Shown: positions 1 through 8,116, numbered from the stretch's first letter. The stretch: 64,000 nucleotides of DNA from Gordonia sp. OPL2 (GCF_003797825.1 NZ_RKME01000011.1:85634-149633); one strand, 5' to 3'. Translations and numbers: made by a program. The notes: generated by a model not told the origin, from the letters alone.

Positions 1-41
1 AGTCGGATCCGCACGGTGACGGCGACGGGATTTCTCATTTC

Positions 42-61
42 ATATGCACACGTGTGCATAT
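42..61. promoter_or_regulatory. Perfect 20-bp palindrome, probable operator for the adjacent dehydrogenase
   Basis: ATATGCACACGTGTGCATAT is a perfect inverted repeat with no spacer, centred on CACGTG, 55 bp before the alcohol dehydrogenase start codon. The size and position fit a dimeric (TetR-, GntR- or MarR-type) repressor site. No regulator gene lies next to it inside the window; one may lie just upstream. The palindrome is seen; the operator role is inferred. Confidence 0.7.
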
Positions 62-115
62 CAGGCGACGATGTGAGTCAGATCTCCGTTGCCGTCAACA
101 GAAAGGTGCACAGGG

Positions 116-1243
116 ATGAAAACCAAGGGGGCAATCCTCCGGAATCCGGGCGAGAAGTGGCAGATCGAGGAGTTCGAACTCGGTGACCCGGTGGCCGGTG
201 AGGTTCAGGTCAAACTGGTCAGCTCGGGGCTGTGCCATTCCGATCACCACCTGCGCACCGGCGACAGCCCGGCGCCGATGCCGGTGCTCGGTGGGCACGA
301 AGGTGCCGGTGTGGTCACCAAGGTCGGACCGGGTGTGACCCGGTTGAAGGAGGGCGATCACGTCGTCACCGCCTTCATCCCCGCATGCGGGGTCTGCGAA
401 CCGTGCTCGCGCGGCGACCAGAACTTCTGCGACGAGGGCGCCCGACTCCTCACCGGACTGTCCATCTCCGACGACACCAACCGGGCACACACCAGCAGCG
501 GTGAGGCGCTGACCCAGATGTGCATGCTCGGGACGTTCGCGCCGTACATCACGGTGAACCAGGCGTCGCTGGTGAAGATCGAAGAGGACATCCCGCTCCA
601 GCAGGCCGCCCTGCTCGGCTGTGGTGTGGCGACCGGTTGGGGCTCCGCGGTGGAGATCGGCGGCACGCATGCCGGCGACGTCGTCGTGGTGGTCGGTATC
701 GGTGGCGTGGGCATCAACTCGGTGCAGGGCGCCGCTGCGGCGGGAGCACGCATCGTCGTCGCCATCGATCCCGTTCCGTTCAAGCTGCAGATGGCCGAGA
801 AACTCGGTGCGACGCACACCTTCTCGTCGATGGAAGAGGCGCTGCCGGTCCTGGGCGAGATCAGCTGGGGCAAGATGGCCAACACGACGATCCTCACCGT
901 CGGTGAGATCGACGGCTCGATGCTGGCGCCGGCTCTCGCGTTGACCGGCAAGGGCGGTCAGGTCGTCGTGACGGGTATGGGCAACTTCGCGTCGATGGAC
1001 GCGCAGATCAACCTGTTCGAGCTGACGCTGCTGCAGAAGCGCGTGCAGGGAGCCATCTTCGGTGGCGCGAGCCCGCGGACGCAGGTACCGACGCTGCTCA
1101 ACGAGTACCGCGCCGGGAAGCTCAACCTCGGCGATCTGGTCACCCAGACCTATCGGCTGGACCAGATCAACGAGGCCTATGACGACATGCTGGAGGGCAA
1201 CAACATTCGCGGCATGATCGTGTACGGCGACGACGACTACTGA
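116..1243 (+). CDS. NDMA-dependent Zn alcohol dehydrogenase (MDR family)
   Basis: A 375-residue medium-chain zinc alcohol dehydrogenase, cytosolic, oxidising primary alcohols or aldehydes. It resembles the actinobacterial group assayed with the artificial acceptor NDMA, whose tightly held nicotinamide cofactor is thought to be reoxidised by mycofactocin. Visible features: catalytic-zinc ligand Cys40 (GLCHSDH), GHEGAG with His61-Glu62, four structural-zinc cysteines at 91, 94, 97 and 105, the GCGVATGWG third-ligand motif, and a GIGGVG Rossmann loop. I chose ATG 116 because GAAAGG stands 9 nt upstream; the in-frame TTG at 89 gives a nine-residue extension unlike the family. It is transcribed alone, behind a palindromic operator and ahead of a strong terminator hairpin. 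The mycofactocin link is family knowledge; no mycofactocin genes are in the window. The substrate is unknown. Confidence 0.9.
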   Translation: MKTKGAILRNPGEKWQIEEFELGDPVAGEVQVKLVSSGLCHSDHHLRTGDSPAPMPVLGGHEGAGVVTKVGPGVTRLKEGDHVVTAFIPACGVCEPCSRGDQNFCDEGARLLTGLSISDDTNRAHTSSGEALTQMCMLGTFAPYITVNQASLVKIEEDIPLQQAALLGCGVATGWGSAVEIGGTHAGDVVVVVGIGGVGINSVQGAAAAGARIVVAIDPVPFKLQMAEKLGATHTFSSMEEALPVLGEISWGKMANTTILTVGEIDGSMLAPALALTGKGGQVVVTGMGNFASMDAQINLFELTLLQKRVQGAIFGGASPRTQVPTLLNEYRAGKLNLGDLVTQTYRLDQINEAYDDMLEGNNIRGMIVYGDDDY

Positions 1244-1272
1244 TCGGAACTGCTACTGGTCGGAACTGCGAT

Positions 1273-1345
1273 TGATCGGACGCCGTCCGATCAGCGTCGG
1301 GCCGCGGCCCGGTGTGCACCACCCGTGCACGCCGGCCGCGGCCCG
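1273..1345. terminator. Two stacked inverted repeats between convergent genes; bidirectional terminator
   Basis: A perfect 9-bp stem (1273-1281 with 1285-1293, 3-nt loop) is followed by a much larger hairpin. In the latter, 1298-1319 pairs with 1325-1345 around a 5-nt loop, about 21 bp with one bulged C and one G-U pair. It lies between the dehydrogenase (+) and the K+ channel gene (-). No long U-tract follows, as is usual in actinobacteria. Confidence 0.75.
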
Positions 1346-1374
1346 TCTCGTTCGGTGTGTGACCGTGCCGCGCG

Positions 1375-1920
1375 CTAGCGCCGGGCCCGGGCCGTGACGA
1401 GGATGTTCAGGAAACGGAGTCCGAGCCCGAGGAGCACCAGGGTGCTCGCCATCTGGATCGACACGATGACGCGGGCAGGCTGCGACACCGCCGAGATGTC
1501 GCCGAATCCCGTGGTGGTGAACACGGTCAGACAGAAATAGAGCGCGTCGATACGGGTGAGCCGCTCGTTGAAATTGTCATGCCCGTACTCCGACAGCAAG
1601 AAGTAGGTCGCCGCGAAGGCCACGATGTAGAACGCGGCCAACGCGACGAGCATCTCCACGGCGGTCGCGACCGGATACGGCGAATGCGCGAAATGCCGGA
1701 CCTCCCAGACGACGAAGGCGACCAGCAGTGCCGACCCGATGATGAGGCCGGCCAGGTTCGCGCTGCTCGCCTTGTCGATCGGCAGCAGGAAGTACCCGGT
1801 CAGAAGGAGGACGGCCGCGAGGATCGGCCGGGCGATCGCCATCGCGACCTGACGGCGCCCCACGTGCGGCGGCAGCCCTCCCCGCGGCCCAGAGCCGATC
1901 CCCCCGACCTCGTGCGCCAT
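1375..1920 (-). CDS. Two-pore-segment potassium channel (Ion_trans_2 type)
   Basis: A small integral membrane protein of about 181 residues carrying the K+ selectivity filter TTTGFGD at residues 135-141. Hydrophobic segments lie before the filter, a pore helix (LYFCLTVF) leads into it, and a final inner helix follows. The size suggests a simple KcsA-like subunit acting as a tetramer. It lacks the cytosolic RCK domain of regulated channels. I chose ATG 1918-1920, 7 bp after the M13 peptidase stop; an in-frame ATG at 1971 would overlap that gene and add a Gly/Ser-rich stretch. The two genes are on the same strand and closely spaced, so probably cotranscribed. The filter is seen; ion conduction is inferred from the family. 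Confidence 0.82.
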   Translation of the reverse strand: MAHEVGGIGSGPRGGLPPHVGRRQVAMAIARPILAAVLLLTGYFLLPIDKASSANLAGLIIGSALLVAFVVWEVRHFAHSPYPVATAVEMLVALAAFYIVAFAATYFLLSEYGHDNFNERLTRIDALYFCLTVFTTTGFGDISAVSQPARVIVSIQMASTLVLLGLGLRFLNILVTARARR

Positions 1921-1927
1921 GCCGGCG

Positions 1928-3961
1928 CTACCAGATCCGTACCCGCTCGGACGGCTCGAGGTAGAGCTCATCGCCCTCGGCGACGTCGAACGCGTCGTAG
2001 AACGCGTCGATGTTGCGGACGACGCCGTTGCACCGGAACTCGGGCGGGGAGTGCGGGTCGATCGACAGACGCCGGATCGCCTCGGCGTCGCGGGTCTTGG
2101 TCCGCCAGATCTGCGCCCAGCTGTAGAAGACGCGCTGCACGCCGGTCAGCCCGTCGATGACCGGAGCCGCTTCGCTCCCGGCGCCGTTATCACTCGGCCC
2201 GCTCGCTTCGCTCCCGGCGCCGGCCCGCGCGAGCTGGTAGGCGACCAGCGCGATCGACAATCCACCGAGGTCGCCGATGTTCTCGCCGATGGTGAAATCG
2301 CCGTTGACCTTGTACTCGTCGTCGAGGCCGTTCGGGGTGAACTCGCTGTACTGATCGATGAGTTTACGTGTGCGAGAGGAGAATTCGGTGCGGTCGTCGT
2401 CGGTCCACCAGTCGAAGAGATTGCCGTCGCCGTCATACTTGGCGCCCTGGTCGTCGAACCCGTGGCCGATCTCGTGACCGATCACCGCGCCGATGCCACC
2501 GTAATTGGCGGCGTCGTCGGCATCCGGGTCGAAGAACGGCGGCTGCAGGATGGCGGCCGGGAAGACGATCTCGTTCATACCCGGGTTGTAGTAGGCGTTG
2601 ACCGTCTGGGGTGTCATGAACCATTCGTCGTGGTCGACCGGTTGGCCGATCTTCGCGAACTCCCGATCCTGTTCGAACGACGATGCGCGCGCGACGTTGC
2701 CGATCAGGTCACCGCGGTCGACCGTGAGGGTGCCGTAGTCACGCCACTTCGCCGGATACCCGATCTTCGGGGTGAACTTGCCGAGCTTGGTCAGCGCCCG
2801 CTCCCGTGTCGCCGGGGTCATCCAGTCGAGGTCGGAGATGTTGCGGCGGTAGGCGGCGACGAGGTTGTCGATGAGCTCGTCCATCCGGGCCTTCGCCTCG
2901 GGCGGAAAGTGATTCTCCACGTACAGTTTTCCGACGGCGAATCCCACGGCGTCCTCGACGAAGCCGACGCCGCGCTTCCACCGGTCCCGGATCGCCTCGG
3001 TGCCGGAGAGGGTACGGCCGTAGAAATCGAAGTTCTCGTCGACGAAGTCCGCGGAGAGGTAGGGCGCCGCCGAATGCAGCAGGCGCCAGGTCAGCCAGGT
3101 CTTCCACTCGTCGAGCGAACGGGATGCGATGAGGTCGGCGGCCCCGGTGATGAAGGACGGCTGTGCGACGACCACCTCGGCGAACGTGGCGTCGCCGGTC
3201 GTGCCCAGCCCGCCGAACCACTGATCGAGTTCGAAGGCGCCTGCCGCGCTGCCGAAGTCGGCCAGTGAGGTGAGGTTGTAGGTGAGCTCGGCGTCACGTC
3301 GGCGGACGACGTCCCAGTGATGGGAGGCCAGCGCGGTCTCCAGATCGAGGACGACCTGGCCACGTGCGTCGGCGTCGTCGACGCCGGCGAGTGAGAACAT
3401 CCGTGCGACGTGGTCGCGGTAGGCGGCCCGCGTCTCGGCGTGCTTGTCCTCCCGGTAGTACGACTCGTCGGGAAGGCCGAGGCCGGACTGCACGACGTGC
3501 ACGAGGTAGCGGTCGGACTGCTTGGCGTCGGTGTCAACGTAGAAGCCGAAGAGCCCGCCGACACCGTGGCGCTGTAGTCGGCCGATGCGTGCGCTCAGTT
3601 CGCCGATGGTGCTGATCGCGGCGATCTTCTCGAGCTCGCCGGTGATCGGACCGATGCCGAGGGCGTCGATGTGGTCGGTGTCCATGAACGACGCGTAGAG
3701 GTCGCCGATCTTCTGCGCATCGGACCCGCTGTCGGGATCCGACTCCGCACACGAGGTGATGATGTCGCGCACGTTCTCCTCGGCGCGGTCGCGAAGGACA
3801 TGGAATGCGCCGTCGAGGGGGCGGTCGTCCGGGATCACGTGGCTCTGCAGCCACTTGCCGTTCACGTGGGCGAACAGGTCGTCCTGGACGCGGACGCCGT
3901 CGTCGACCCAGCTGAGATCGATCCCGGAAACGGTCGAGGTGTCAGTCTGCGAAGCGGTCAC
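1928..3961 (-). CDS. M13-family zinc metallopeptidase (neprilysin/Zmp1 type)
   Basis: A 677-residue zinc endopeptidase of the neprilysin/PepO family; M. tuberculosis Zmp1 is the obvious counterpart. The HExxH site is GHEIGH with His496, Glu497 and His500, and the third ligand is Glu560 in ENIGD. The NAYYNPGMNEIVFPA motif and the C-terminal RVRIW end are typical. No signal peptide is visible, as in Zmp1. The start is a GTG (3959-3961) immediately before DLSWVDDGVRVQDD, the usual M13 N-terminal region. An in-frame insertion near residues 580-598 contains an 18-bp sequence repeated with a 36-bp period. It probably acts on peptides at the envelope or outside the cell. The K+ channel gene follows 7 bp downstream. 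Confidence 0.93.
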   Translation of the reverse strand: MTASQTDTSTVSGIDLSWVDDGVRVQDDLFAHVNGKWLQSHVIPDDRPLDGAFHVLRDRAEENVRDIITSCAESDPDSGSDAQKIGDLYASFMDTDHIDALGIGPITGELEKIAAISTIGELSARIGRLQRHGVGGLFGFYVDTDAKQSDRYLVHVVQSGLGLPDESYYREDKHAETRAAYRDHVARMFSLAGVDDADARGQVVLDLETALASHHWDVVRRRDAELTYNLTSLADFGSAAGAFELDQWFGGLGTTGDATFAEVVVAQPSFITGAADLIASRSLDEWKTWLTWRLLHSAAPYLSADFVDENFDFYGRTLSGTEAIRDRWKRGVGFVEDAVGFAVGKLYVENHFPPEAKARMDELIDNLVAAYRRNISDLDWMTPATRERALTKLGKFTPKIGYPAKWRDYGTLTVDRGDLIGNVARASSFEQDREFAKIGQPVDHDEWFMTPQTVNAYYNPGMNEIVFPAAILQPPFFDPDADDAANYGGIGAVIGHEIGHGFDDQGAKYDGDGNLFDWWTDDDRTEFSSRTRKLIDQYSEFTPNGLDDEYKVNGDFTIGENIGDLGGLSIALVAYQLARAGAGSEASGPSDNGAGSEAAPVIDGLTGVQRVFYSWAQIWRTKTRDAEAIRRLSIDPHSPPEFRCNGVVRNIDAFYDAFDVAEGDELYLEPSERVRIW
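2169..2222. repeat. 18-bp direct repeat, 36-bp period, inside the M13 peptidase
   Basis: The 18-mer GCTTCGCTCCCGGCGCCG occurs at 2169-2186 and 2205-2222, separated by 18 bp. On the coding strand it adds a Gly/Ala/Ser-rich loop (GAGSEA twice) to the peptidase. It looks like a short duplicated insertion that kept the frame. Confidence 0.7.
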
Positions 3962-4023
3962 CCGTCCATCCTGGCACTCCCATCCTGATTCGTCAGCCGG
4001 CTCTGCTGTGGGCGCAATCGCAT

Positions 4024-4035
4024 TACCGTGGACGC
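4024..4035 (+). promoter_or_regulatory. -10 box TACCGT; leaderless start
   Basis: TACCGT (4024-4029, matching TAnnnT) ends 6 nt before ATG 4036, so transcription should begin at or next to the A of the start codon. No Shine-Dalgarno sequence is present. Confidence 0.5.
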
Positions 4036-5499
4036 ATGGGCGAGTCAGCGGACATCAATTCCTACGACGTGATCGTGATCGGTGGTGGTCCGGTCGGGGA
4101 GAACGCGGCGGACTACGCGATCCGGGGTAGCGACCGGACGGCGATCATCGTCGAACACGAACTCGTCGGCGGGGAGTGCTCGTACTGGGCGTGTATGCCG
4201 AGCAAGGGGCTGCTCGGACCGGGCGCCGCGCTCGCTCGGGCCGCCGGACTCGGTGGTGCCCGCGAGCGTGTCACCGGCACCGCGCCGGACCGCGACGCCA
4301 CACTCGGCTGGCGCGATTCGATCACGCATTCCCGCGACGACAGCTCTCAGGTCGAATGGGCGCGAGGTGCCGGTATCGAGGTGATCCGCGGGCACGGGAT
4401 GATCGTGGGCGATCGGGAGGTCGTCGTCGGCGATCGGCGGTTGCGGGCGACGCAGGCCGTGGTGGTCGCGACCGGGAGCACGGCGTCGATCCCGCCGATA
4501 TCCGGTCTGCGCGAAGCCCGACCGTGGACATCGCGGGACGCCACCAACCTGGTCGAGATCCCGGAGCGGATGGTGATCCTCGGAGGTGGGGTGGTCGCCT
4601 GCGAGGCGGCCACCTGGTTGCTCGACCTCGGTGTCCGCGAGTTGGCCATGGTGGTGCGCGGGAAGTCGTTGCTGCCCAAGGCAGAACCGTTCGTCGGAGA
4701 GCGCGTCGCGGATGCGCTGACCGAGCGCGGTGCCGACATCCGGTTCGGCACGGAGATATCGGCGGTGGAGCGCTCCGACGTCGCCGACACCGGATACGGA
4801 CGCATCCATGGCGGACCCGCCCGGGTGACGCTGAGCGGGGGATCGGGCGACGGCGCGGACGCATCGGTGCTCGAGGTCGACGAGATCCTCGTCGCCGCCG
4901 GCCGCGCGCCCGGGACAAGGGATCTGGGTCTGGACGCGATCGGCGTCGATGACAAGGGGCCCCTCCAAGTCGACGACCACATGACAGTGCCTGCCCATCC
5001 GTGGCTGTACGCCGTGGGTGACGTCAACGGGCGAGTCGCCTTGACCCACATGGGCAAATACCAGGGGCGGGTCGCCGGGGATGTGATCGCCGCGCGCGCG
5101 GAGGGCCGCTCGATCGATGGCTCGCGGTACACGGCGTCGGCCGACCGGGACGCGATCCCGCAGGTCGTGTTCACTCGGCCAGAGATGGCGTCGGTCGGGC
5201 GCACCGAATCGCAGGCACGCGAGGATGGCATCGATGTGGTTGTCGCGGAACAGGATATCTCGGTCGCCGGGTCGTACCTGGTCGATCCCGAGCACTCCGG
5301 CCGGGCGAAGTTGGTCATCGATCGCGGACGCGACGTCCTCGTCGGTGCGACCTTCATCGGTACGGACACCGCCGAACTCGTCCACTCGGCGACCGTGGCC
5401 ATCGTCGGCGAGGTGACGCTGGATCGGCTGTGGCATGCGGTCCCGTCGTATCCGACGGTCAGCGAGATCTGGTTGAGATTGCTGGATTCGGTGCGCTGA
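4036..5499 (+). CDS. FAD/NAD(P) disulfide-oxidoreductase-like flavoprotein
   Basis: A 487-residue class I pyridine nucleotide-disulfide oxidoreductase, related to dihydrolipoamide dehydrogenase and mercuric reductase. The FAD motif GGGPVG is at residues 16-21, the redox disulfide Cys48-Cys53 sits in GGECSYWACMPSK, a second nucleotide motif GGGVV follows, and YAVGDVNG marks the late FAD contact. In the C-terminal dimer interface, where the partner subunit normally supplies the catalytic His-Glu pair of HPT-SE, this protein has SYPTVSE: Tyr replaces His while the Glu is kept. That argues against classical lipoamide dehydrogenase or glutathione reductase chemistry. No pyruvate- or oxoglutarate-dehydrogenase subunits are nearby. 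The substrate is unknown. Confidence 0.85.
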   Translation: MGESADINSYDVIVIGGGPVGENAADYAIRGSDRTAIIVEHELVGGECSYWACMPSKGLLGPGAALARAAGLGGARERVTGTAPDRDATLGWRDSITHSRDDSSQVEWARGAGIEVIRGHGMIVGDREVVVGDRRLRATQAVVVATGSTASIPPISGLREARPWTSRDATNLVEIPERMVILGGGVVACEAATWLLDLGVRELAMVVRGKSLLPKAEPFVGERVADALTERGADIRFGTEISAVERSDVADTGYGRIHGGPARVTLSGGSGDGADASVLEVDEILVAAGRAPGTRDLGLDAIGVDDKGPLQVDDHMTVPAHPWLYAVGDVNGRVALTHMGKYQGRVAGDVIAARAEGRSIDGSRYTASADRDAIPQVVFTRPEMASVGRTESQAREDGIDVVVAEQDISVAGSYLVDPEHSGRAKLVIDRGRDVLVGATFIGTDTAELVHSATVAIVGEVTLDRLWHAVPSYPTVSEIWLRLLDSVR

Positions 5500-5502
5500 C
5501 CG

Positions 5503-7083
5503 TCAGTCGCCCTCGTCTCCTTCGCGTTCATTCTGTTCGCGTCGTCGGCGGTTGCGTTCGCGTTCTTGTTGTCGGCGTGCGTATTTCGCGGCCAGGCGGC
5601 TGCGGGGACGGGTGGGTGGTGCCTGATCATCAGGCGCCAGGTCATCCGCTCTCGGGTCGGCCGCACCTGCAGCTCGCGGCGGCGGTGCGAAGCGGATGCG
5701 TCGCAGGCCGGGAAACAACACTTCCAGGTTGTCGGGGTCGCCGGGGATCACCAAACCTTCCGGGGTGATGAACTCTTGCCGCAGCCGGCCGCGCCGATCC
5801 CGATACTGGTCATCGACCCAGGAACCGAACGTCTTGAGGATGTGGAAGAACCGGTCTTTGACGTTGAGATTCTCCGGCACCGTCTGCCCGCCGGCGGAAG
5901 GGTCGGCGTGGTGATACTCCACGACATGATCGACGTCGCCCACGAACGCTGATGTGGCATTACCGGGCACCACCGAGTGTCCGTCGCGCACCCGGATGTA
6001 GGTGTCCAACGCCGCCGACGGCCGATACGGATCGGCCGGTTGATGGGCGGGCACCGTCCATGTGCCATCGGGGTTCCGTGGGGTACCCGGCGGCACGATC
6101 GGCGTGACGACCGCATCCGGGCGGGCGGCCAGATCACGCACATGCTCACCCGAGATCACCCCGTGTCCCGCGACGAAACCGGCATTGTCGGCCTGACCGG
6201 CGATCGTGTTCTCATCGGCCACCACATGAATCACGATCCTCGACGCCGCACCACTGCCGGGTTCGGCAATCTCGGCCGGACAATCGTCACGCCCGCACAG
6301 GCACTCGAACCGGGTGTGCGACATCAGGGCGAACGCCGCATCCGAACGACGCTGGGCGATCGTGCGGGGATCCTCACCACACGCCGTGACCGCCAGCGCC
6401 ACGATGCTGTCCCGGGAGATCCGAGCATTCTCCGCCGACATCGTCGCGGCGACCTTGGCCACCCCATCGGCTTTGGCCTCCACCCAGGCGTCGCGGCCAT
6501 CCAACGCCCGACGGCGACGTTCACGCACCGCATCCGGATCGTGGCGGTAGACGATCCGATCGACCATGTCGCGTAGCCGTTCTGCCGACCACGGCCCATC
6601 ATGCACATCCAACTCCGCCGCGATCTGGGCATCCACCTCGGCCGCGCAGTCCGCGCCGTCGATCAAATCGGTGCGCGCGATCACCGCGATCACCCGCTCC
6701 GGCGAGATCCGGCCCTCCCGCAACCGCTCAGACACCTGCGGCAGGCGATCCCGCAACGCCACCGCCTGCACTATCACCTGTTCGGCAGCGTGCTGGGTGA
6801 TCGCCAACGCCACCGACACACGAGCCGCACAATCAGCGAACCCGTCCACCAGCAACACGTCGTGAACATCGCGATCACCGACCAGGCGGCGATGCAACTC
6901 TGCAGCCAACTGATAGTTGTGCCACGCCAGATACGAACGGGCACGCTGAGTCGAGGCCATCGACCCCACCAACTCGTTGACATGAGTGCCGATCAGATCA
7001 GTCACATCATCGGCATGCACATCACCGGTATAGAACGCCGGCAGATCCGGCCACGGCGACCGCGCACGCCACCACCGCGACAT
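5503..7083 (-). CDS. DUF222/HNH endonuclease-domain protein (13E12 type)
   Basis: A protein of about 526 residues with the long helical DUF222 region followed by a C-terminal HNH-like nuclease domain. That domain contains VDHVVEYHHADP, ENL and FHILKT, the positions of the catalytic His, Asn and His. The zinc-finger Cys pair seen in many relatives is missing, so this is a variant HNH. The C-terminus is a basic tail rich in Arg, Gln and Glu. The start is uncertain: I chose ATG 7083 because the open frame continues to 7317 but encodes a Cys/Trp-rich stretch unlike any DUF222 protein. These genes are multicopy in actinobacteria, with a suspected selfish origin. It converges 3 bp from the flavoprotein gene. 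The biological role is not known. Confidence 0.85.
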   Translation of the reverse strand: MSRWWRARSPWPDLPAFYTGDVHADDVTDLIGTHVNELVGSMASTQRARSYLAWHNYQLAAELHRRLVGDRDVHDVLLVDGFADCAARVSVALAITQHAAEQVIVQAVALRDRLPQVSERLREGRISPERVIAVIARTDLIDGADCAAEVDAQIAAELDVHDGPWSAERLRDMVDRIVYRHDPDAVRERRRRALDGRDAWVEAKADGVAKVAATMSAENARISRDSIVALAVTACGEDPRTIAQRRSDAAFALMSHTRFECLCGRDDCPAEIAEPGSGAASRIVIHVVADENTIAGQADNAGFVAGHGVISGEHVRDLAARPDAVVTPIVPPGTPRNPDGTWTVPAHQPADPYRPSAALDTYIRVRDGHSVVPGNATSAFVGDVDHVVEYHHADPSAGGQTVPENLNVKDRFFHILKTFGSWVDDQYRDRRGRLRQEFITPEGLVIPGDPDNLEVLFPGLRRIRFAPPPRAAGAADPRADDLAPDDQAPPTRPRSRLAAKYARRQQERERNRRRREQNEREGDEGD

Positions 7084-7332
7084 CTCCCACCCCGCGACAG
7101 CAGACACCACCAACACCTTCCAGAGACACCGACACCGACCGCAGCACCACCGGTCACACATATCTCTGGAACAAAGCCGCCACCCGAAACAACCGAACGC
7201 GGCCGACACATCATCATCTCGGTCCTGCAGAAACCAACCTACGACACCCCACCGACAAGAACCCTCGTCAGCGCGCTCGTCCACAACATCGGTTGATTTC
7301 TGTGAATCGCCCACCAAGGTGGACCGACAGTA

Positions 7333-7359
7333 TTGTCTCTTCTCACGCGCGGCTATAAG
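7333..7359 (+). promoter_or_regulatory. Putative promoter overlapping the iron box
   Basis: TTGTCT (7333-7338) and TATAAG (7354-7359) resemble -35 and -10 hexamers with a short 15-bp spacer. The -10 overlaps the left half of the iron box, the arrangement expected for repression by an iron-loaded DtxR/IdeR protein. Confidence 0.45.
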
Positions 7360-7374
7360 GTTAGCCTTGCTTTA
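7356..7374. promoter_or_regulatory. DtxR/IdeR-type iron box
   Basis: TAAGGTTAGCCTTGCTTTA matches 17 of 19 positions of the degenerate consensus TWAGGTTAGSCTWACCTWA; the differences are at positions 14 and 16. The left half AGGTTAGCCT is essentially perfect. It would make the adjacent promoter iron-repressed. The match was counted by eye; binding is inferred. Confidence 0.65.
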
Positions 7375-7499
7375 TCCGCCAGATCTCCTCACTGCAGCAC
7401 TCATGTTGTGCACCAGTCGATCTCAACCCGTGTTGAGTGTCGGCTGCCGATGCATTGCGGCGAAGAATGTTCTCTATGGTCCTGAGAAAGGCGTTGAGC

Positions 7500-8084
7500 A
7501 TGGCGTTACATCTCTGCTTCGATCTGAAGGCCCGTCCTGTCGCTCTGGTGATGCATGACTCGAGCAACGGTGTACCTGCGCCGCCGAGTCTGGGCCCCTC
7601 GGTGGCCGAGGTGATGGCAGCAGTGGCCGAACATCGCTGGGCGGCAGGGTCGGCCGACTTCGCGATCGCCAAAGAGGTTTTCACGAAACATGATTCGACT
7701 CCGTCGACGTTCATGGTTCCTGCCGGACAGGACGACCCGGGCAGCGGTGGACTCTGTGCCCTCATCGGCGCACTGGAGAACGCACTCCGGGACGTACCTC
7801 CGCTGGCGGGATGGCGCTCGTACGACGACGGCACTCCCGGGCCCGCGCGGCTGACGGCGGCACTGGTTCGCTGCGCGATTCTTCACGCGACACTCGCACC
7901 AACCGTCTATGACCGGGTGATCGCCACGACGCGCGAAGGTGTCCACTACAGCACCGCACGCGTCCTGTACGACCACTGCGGCCGCAAATGGACGAGGTAT
8001 CAGTACCGGTGCGGGCATGACGAACTGATTGCGGGGCCCCTCGTATGGCCACGAGAGGCGCGAGAGGCGGCAGTGGCTCCATAA
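7500..8084 (+). CDS. Unrecognised 194-residue protein behind an iron box
   Basis: I do not recognise this family. The protein has no signal peptide, membrane segment or P-loop. Its C-terminal third contains a conserved-looking YDHCGRKWTRYQYRCGH stretch, with two Cys and two His that could bind a metal. I chose ATG 7500 because GAGAAAGG lies about 10 nt upstream; in-frame starts at 7437 (GTG) and 7476 (ATG) are possible. GC content is visibly lower than in neighbouring genes, which suggests transfer or weak selection on codon use. The iron box and promoter 125-165 bp upstream suggest expression in iron starvation. It is transcribed alone, before a FadR-type regulator. The function is unknown. 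Confidence 0.6.
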   Translation: MALHLCFDLKARPVALVMHDSSNGVPAPPSLGPSVAEVMAAVAEHRWAAGSADFAIAKEVFTKHDSTPSTFMVPAGQDDPGSGGLCALIGALENALRDVPPLAGWRSYDDGTPGPARLTAALVRCAILHATLAPTVYDRVIATTREGVHYSTARVLYDHCGRKWTRYQYRCGHDELIAGPLVWPREAREAAVAP

Positions 8085-8104
8085 AGCCCCCGCTGATCTG
8101 TCAC

Positions 8105-8115
8105 TGGTCTGACCA
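8105..8115. promoter_or_regulatory. FadR/FCD-type operator TGGT-N3-ACCA
   Basis: TGGTCTGACCA is a perfect inverted repeat and an exact match to the TGGTnnnACCA core bound by many FadR-subfamily GntR regulators. It ends one base before the -35 hexamer of the regulator gene it precedes, which suggests autoregulation. Confidence 0.75.
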
Positions 8116-8116
8116 C

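Larger units (their letters stand above)
7084..7499. other. Gene-poor divergent control region with an iron box
   Basis: Between the HNH gene and the next gene, 416 bp carry no convincing coding sequence. Base composition is lower in GC than the flanks. The stretch holds a sigma-70-like promoter and an iron-box-like sequence (listed separately). The rest could be the unproven N-terminal extension of the HNH gene and a 5' leader of roughly 70-130 nt for the downstream gene. Confidence 0.6.

Noticed and set aside
5503..7083. The DUF222/HNH genes as intact mobile elements
   Set aside because: No terminal inverted repeats, target duplications or integrase next to either copy; I annotate only the genes.
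7084..7317. Extension of the first HNH gene to an upstream ATG at 7317
   Set aside because: The extra 78 residues are Cys/Trp/Arg-rich and unlike the DUF222 N-terminus.
7319..7558. A 79-codon plus-strand frame over the iron box region
   Set aside because: It starts before the putative promoter -10 box, so it cannot be translated from that transcript, and it has no recognisable domain.
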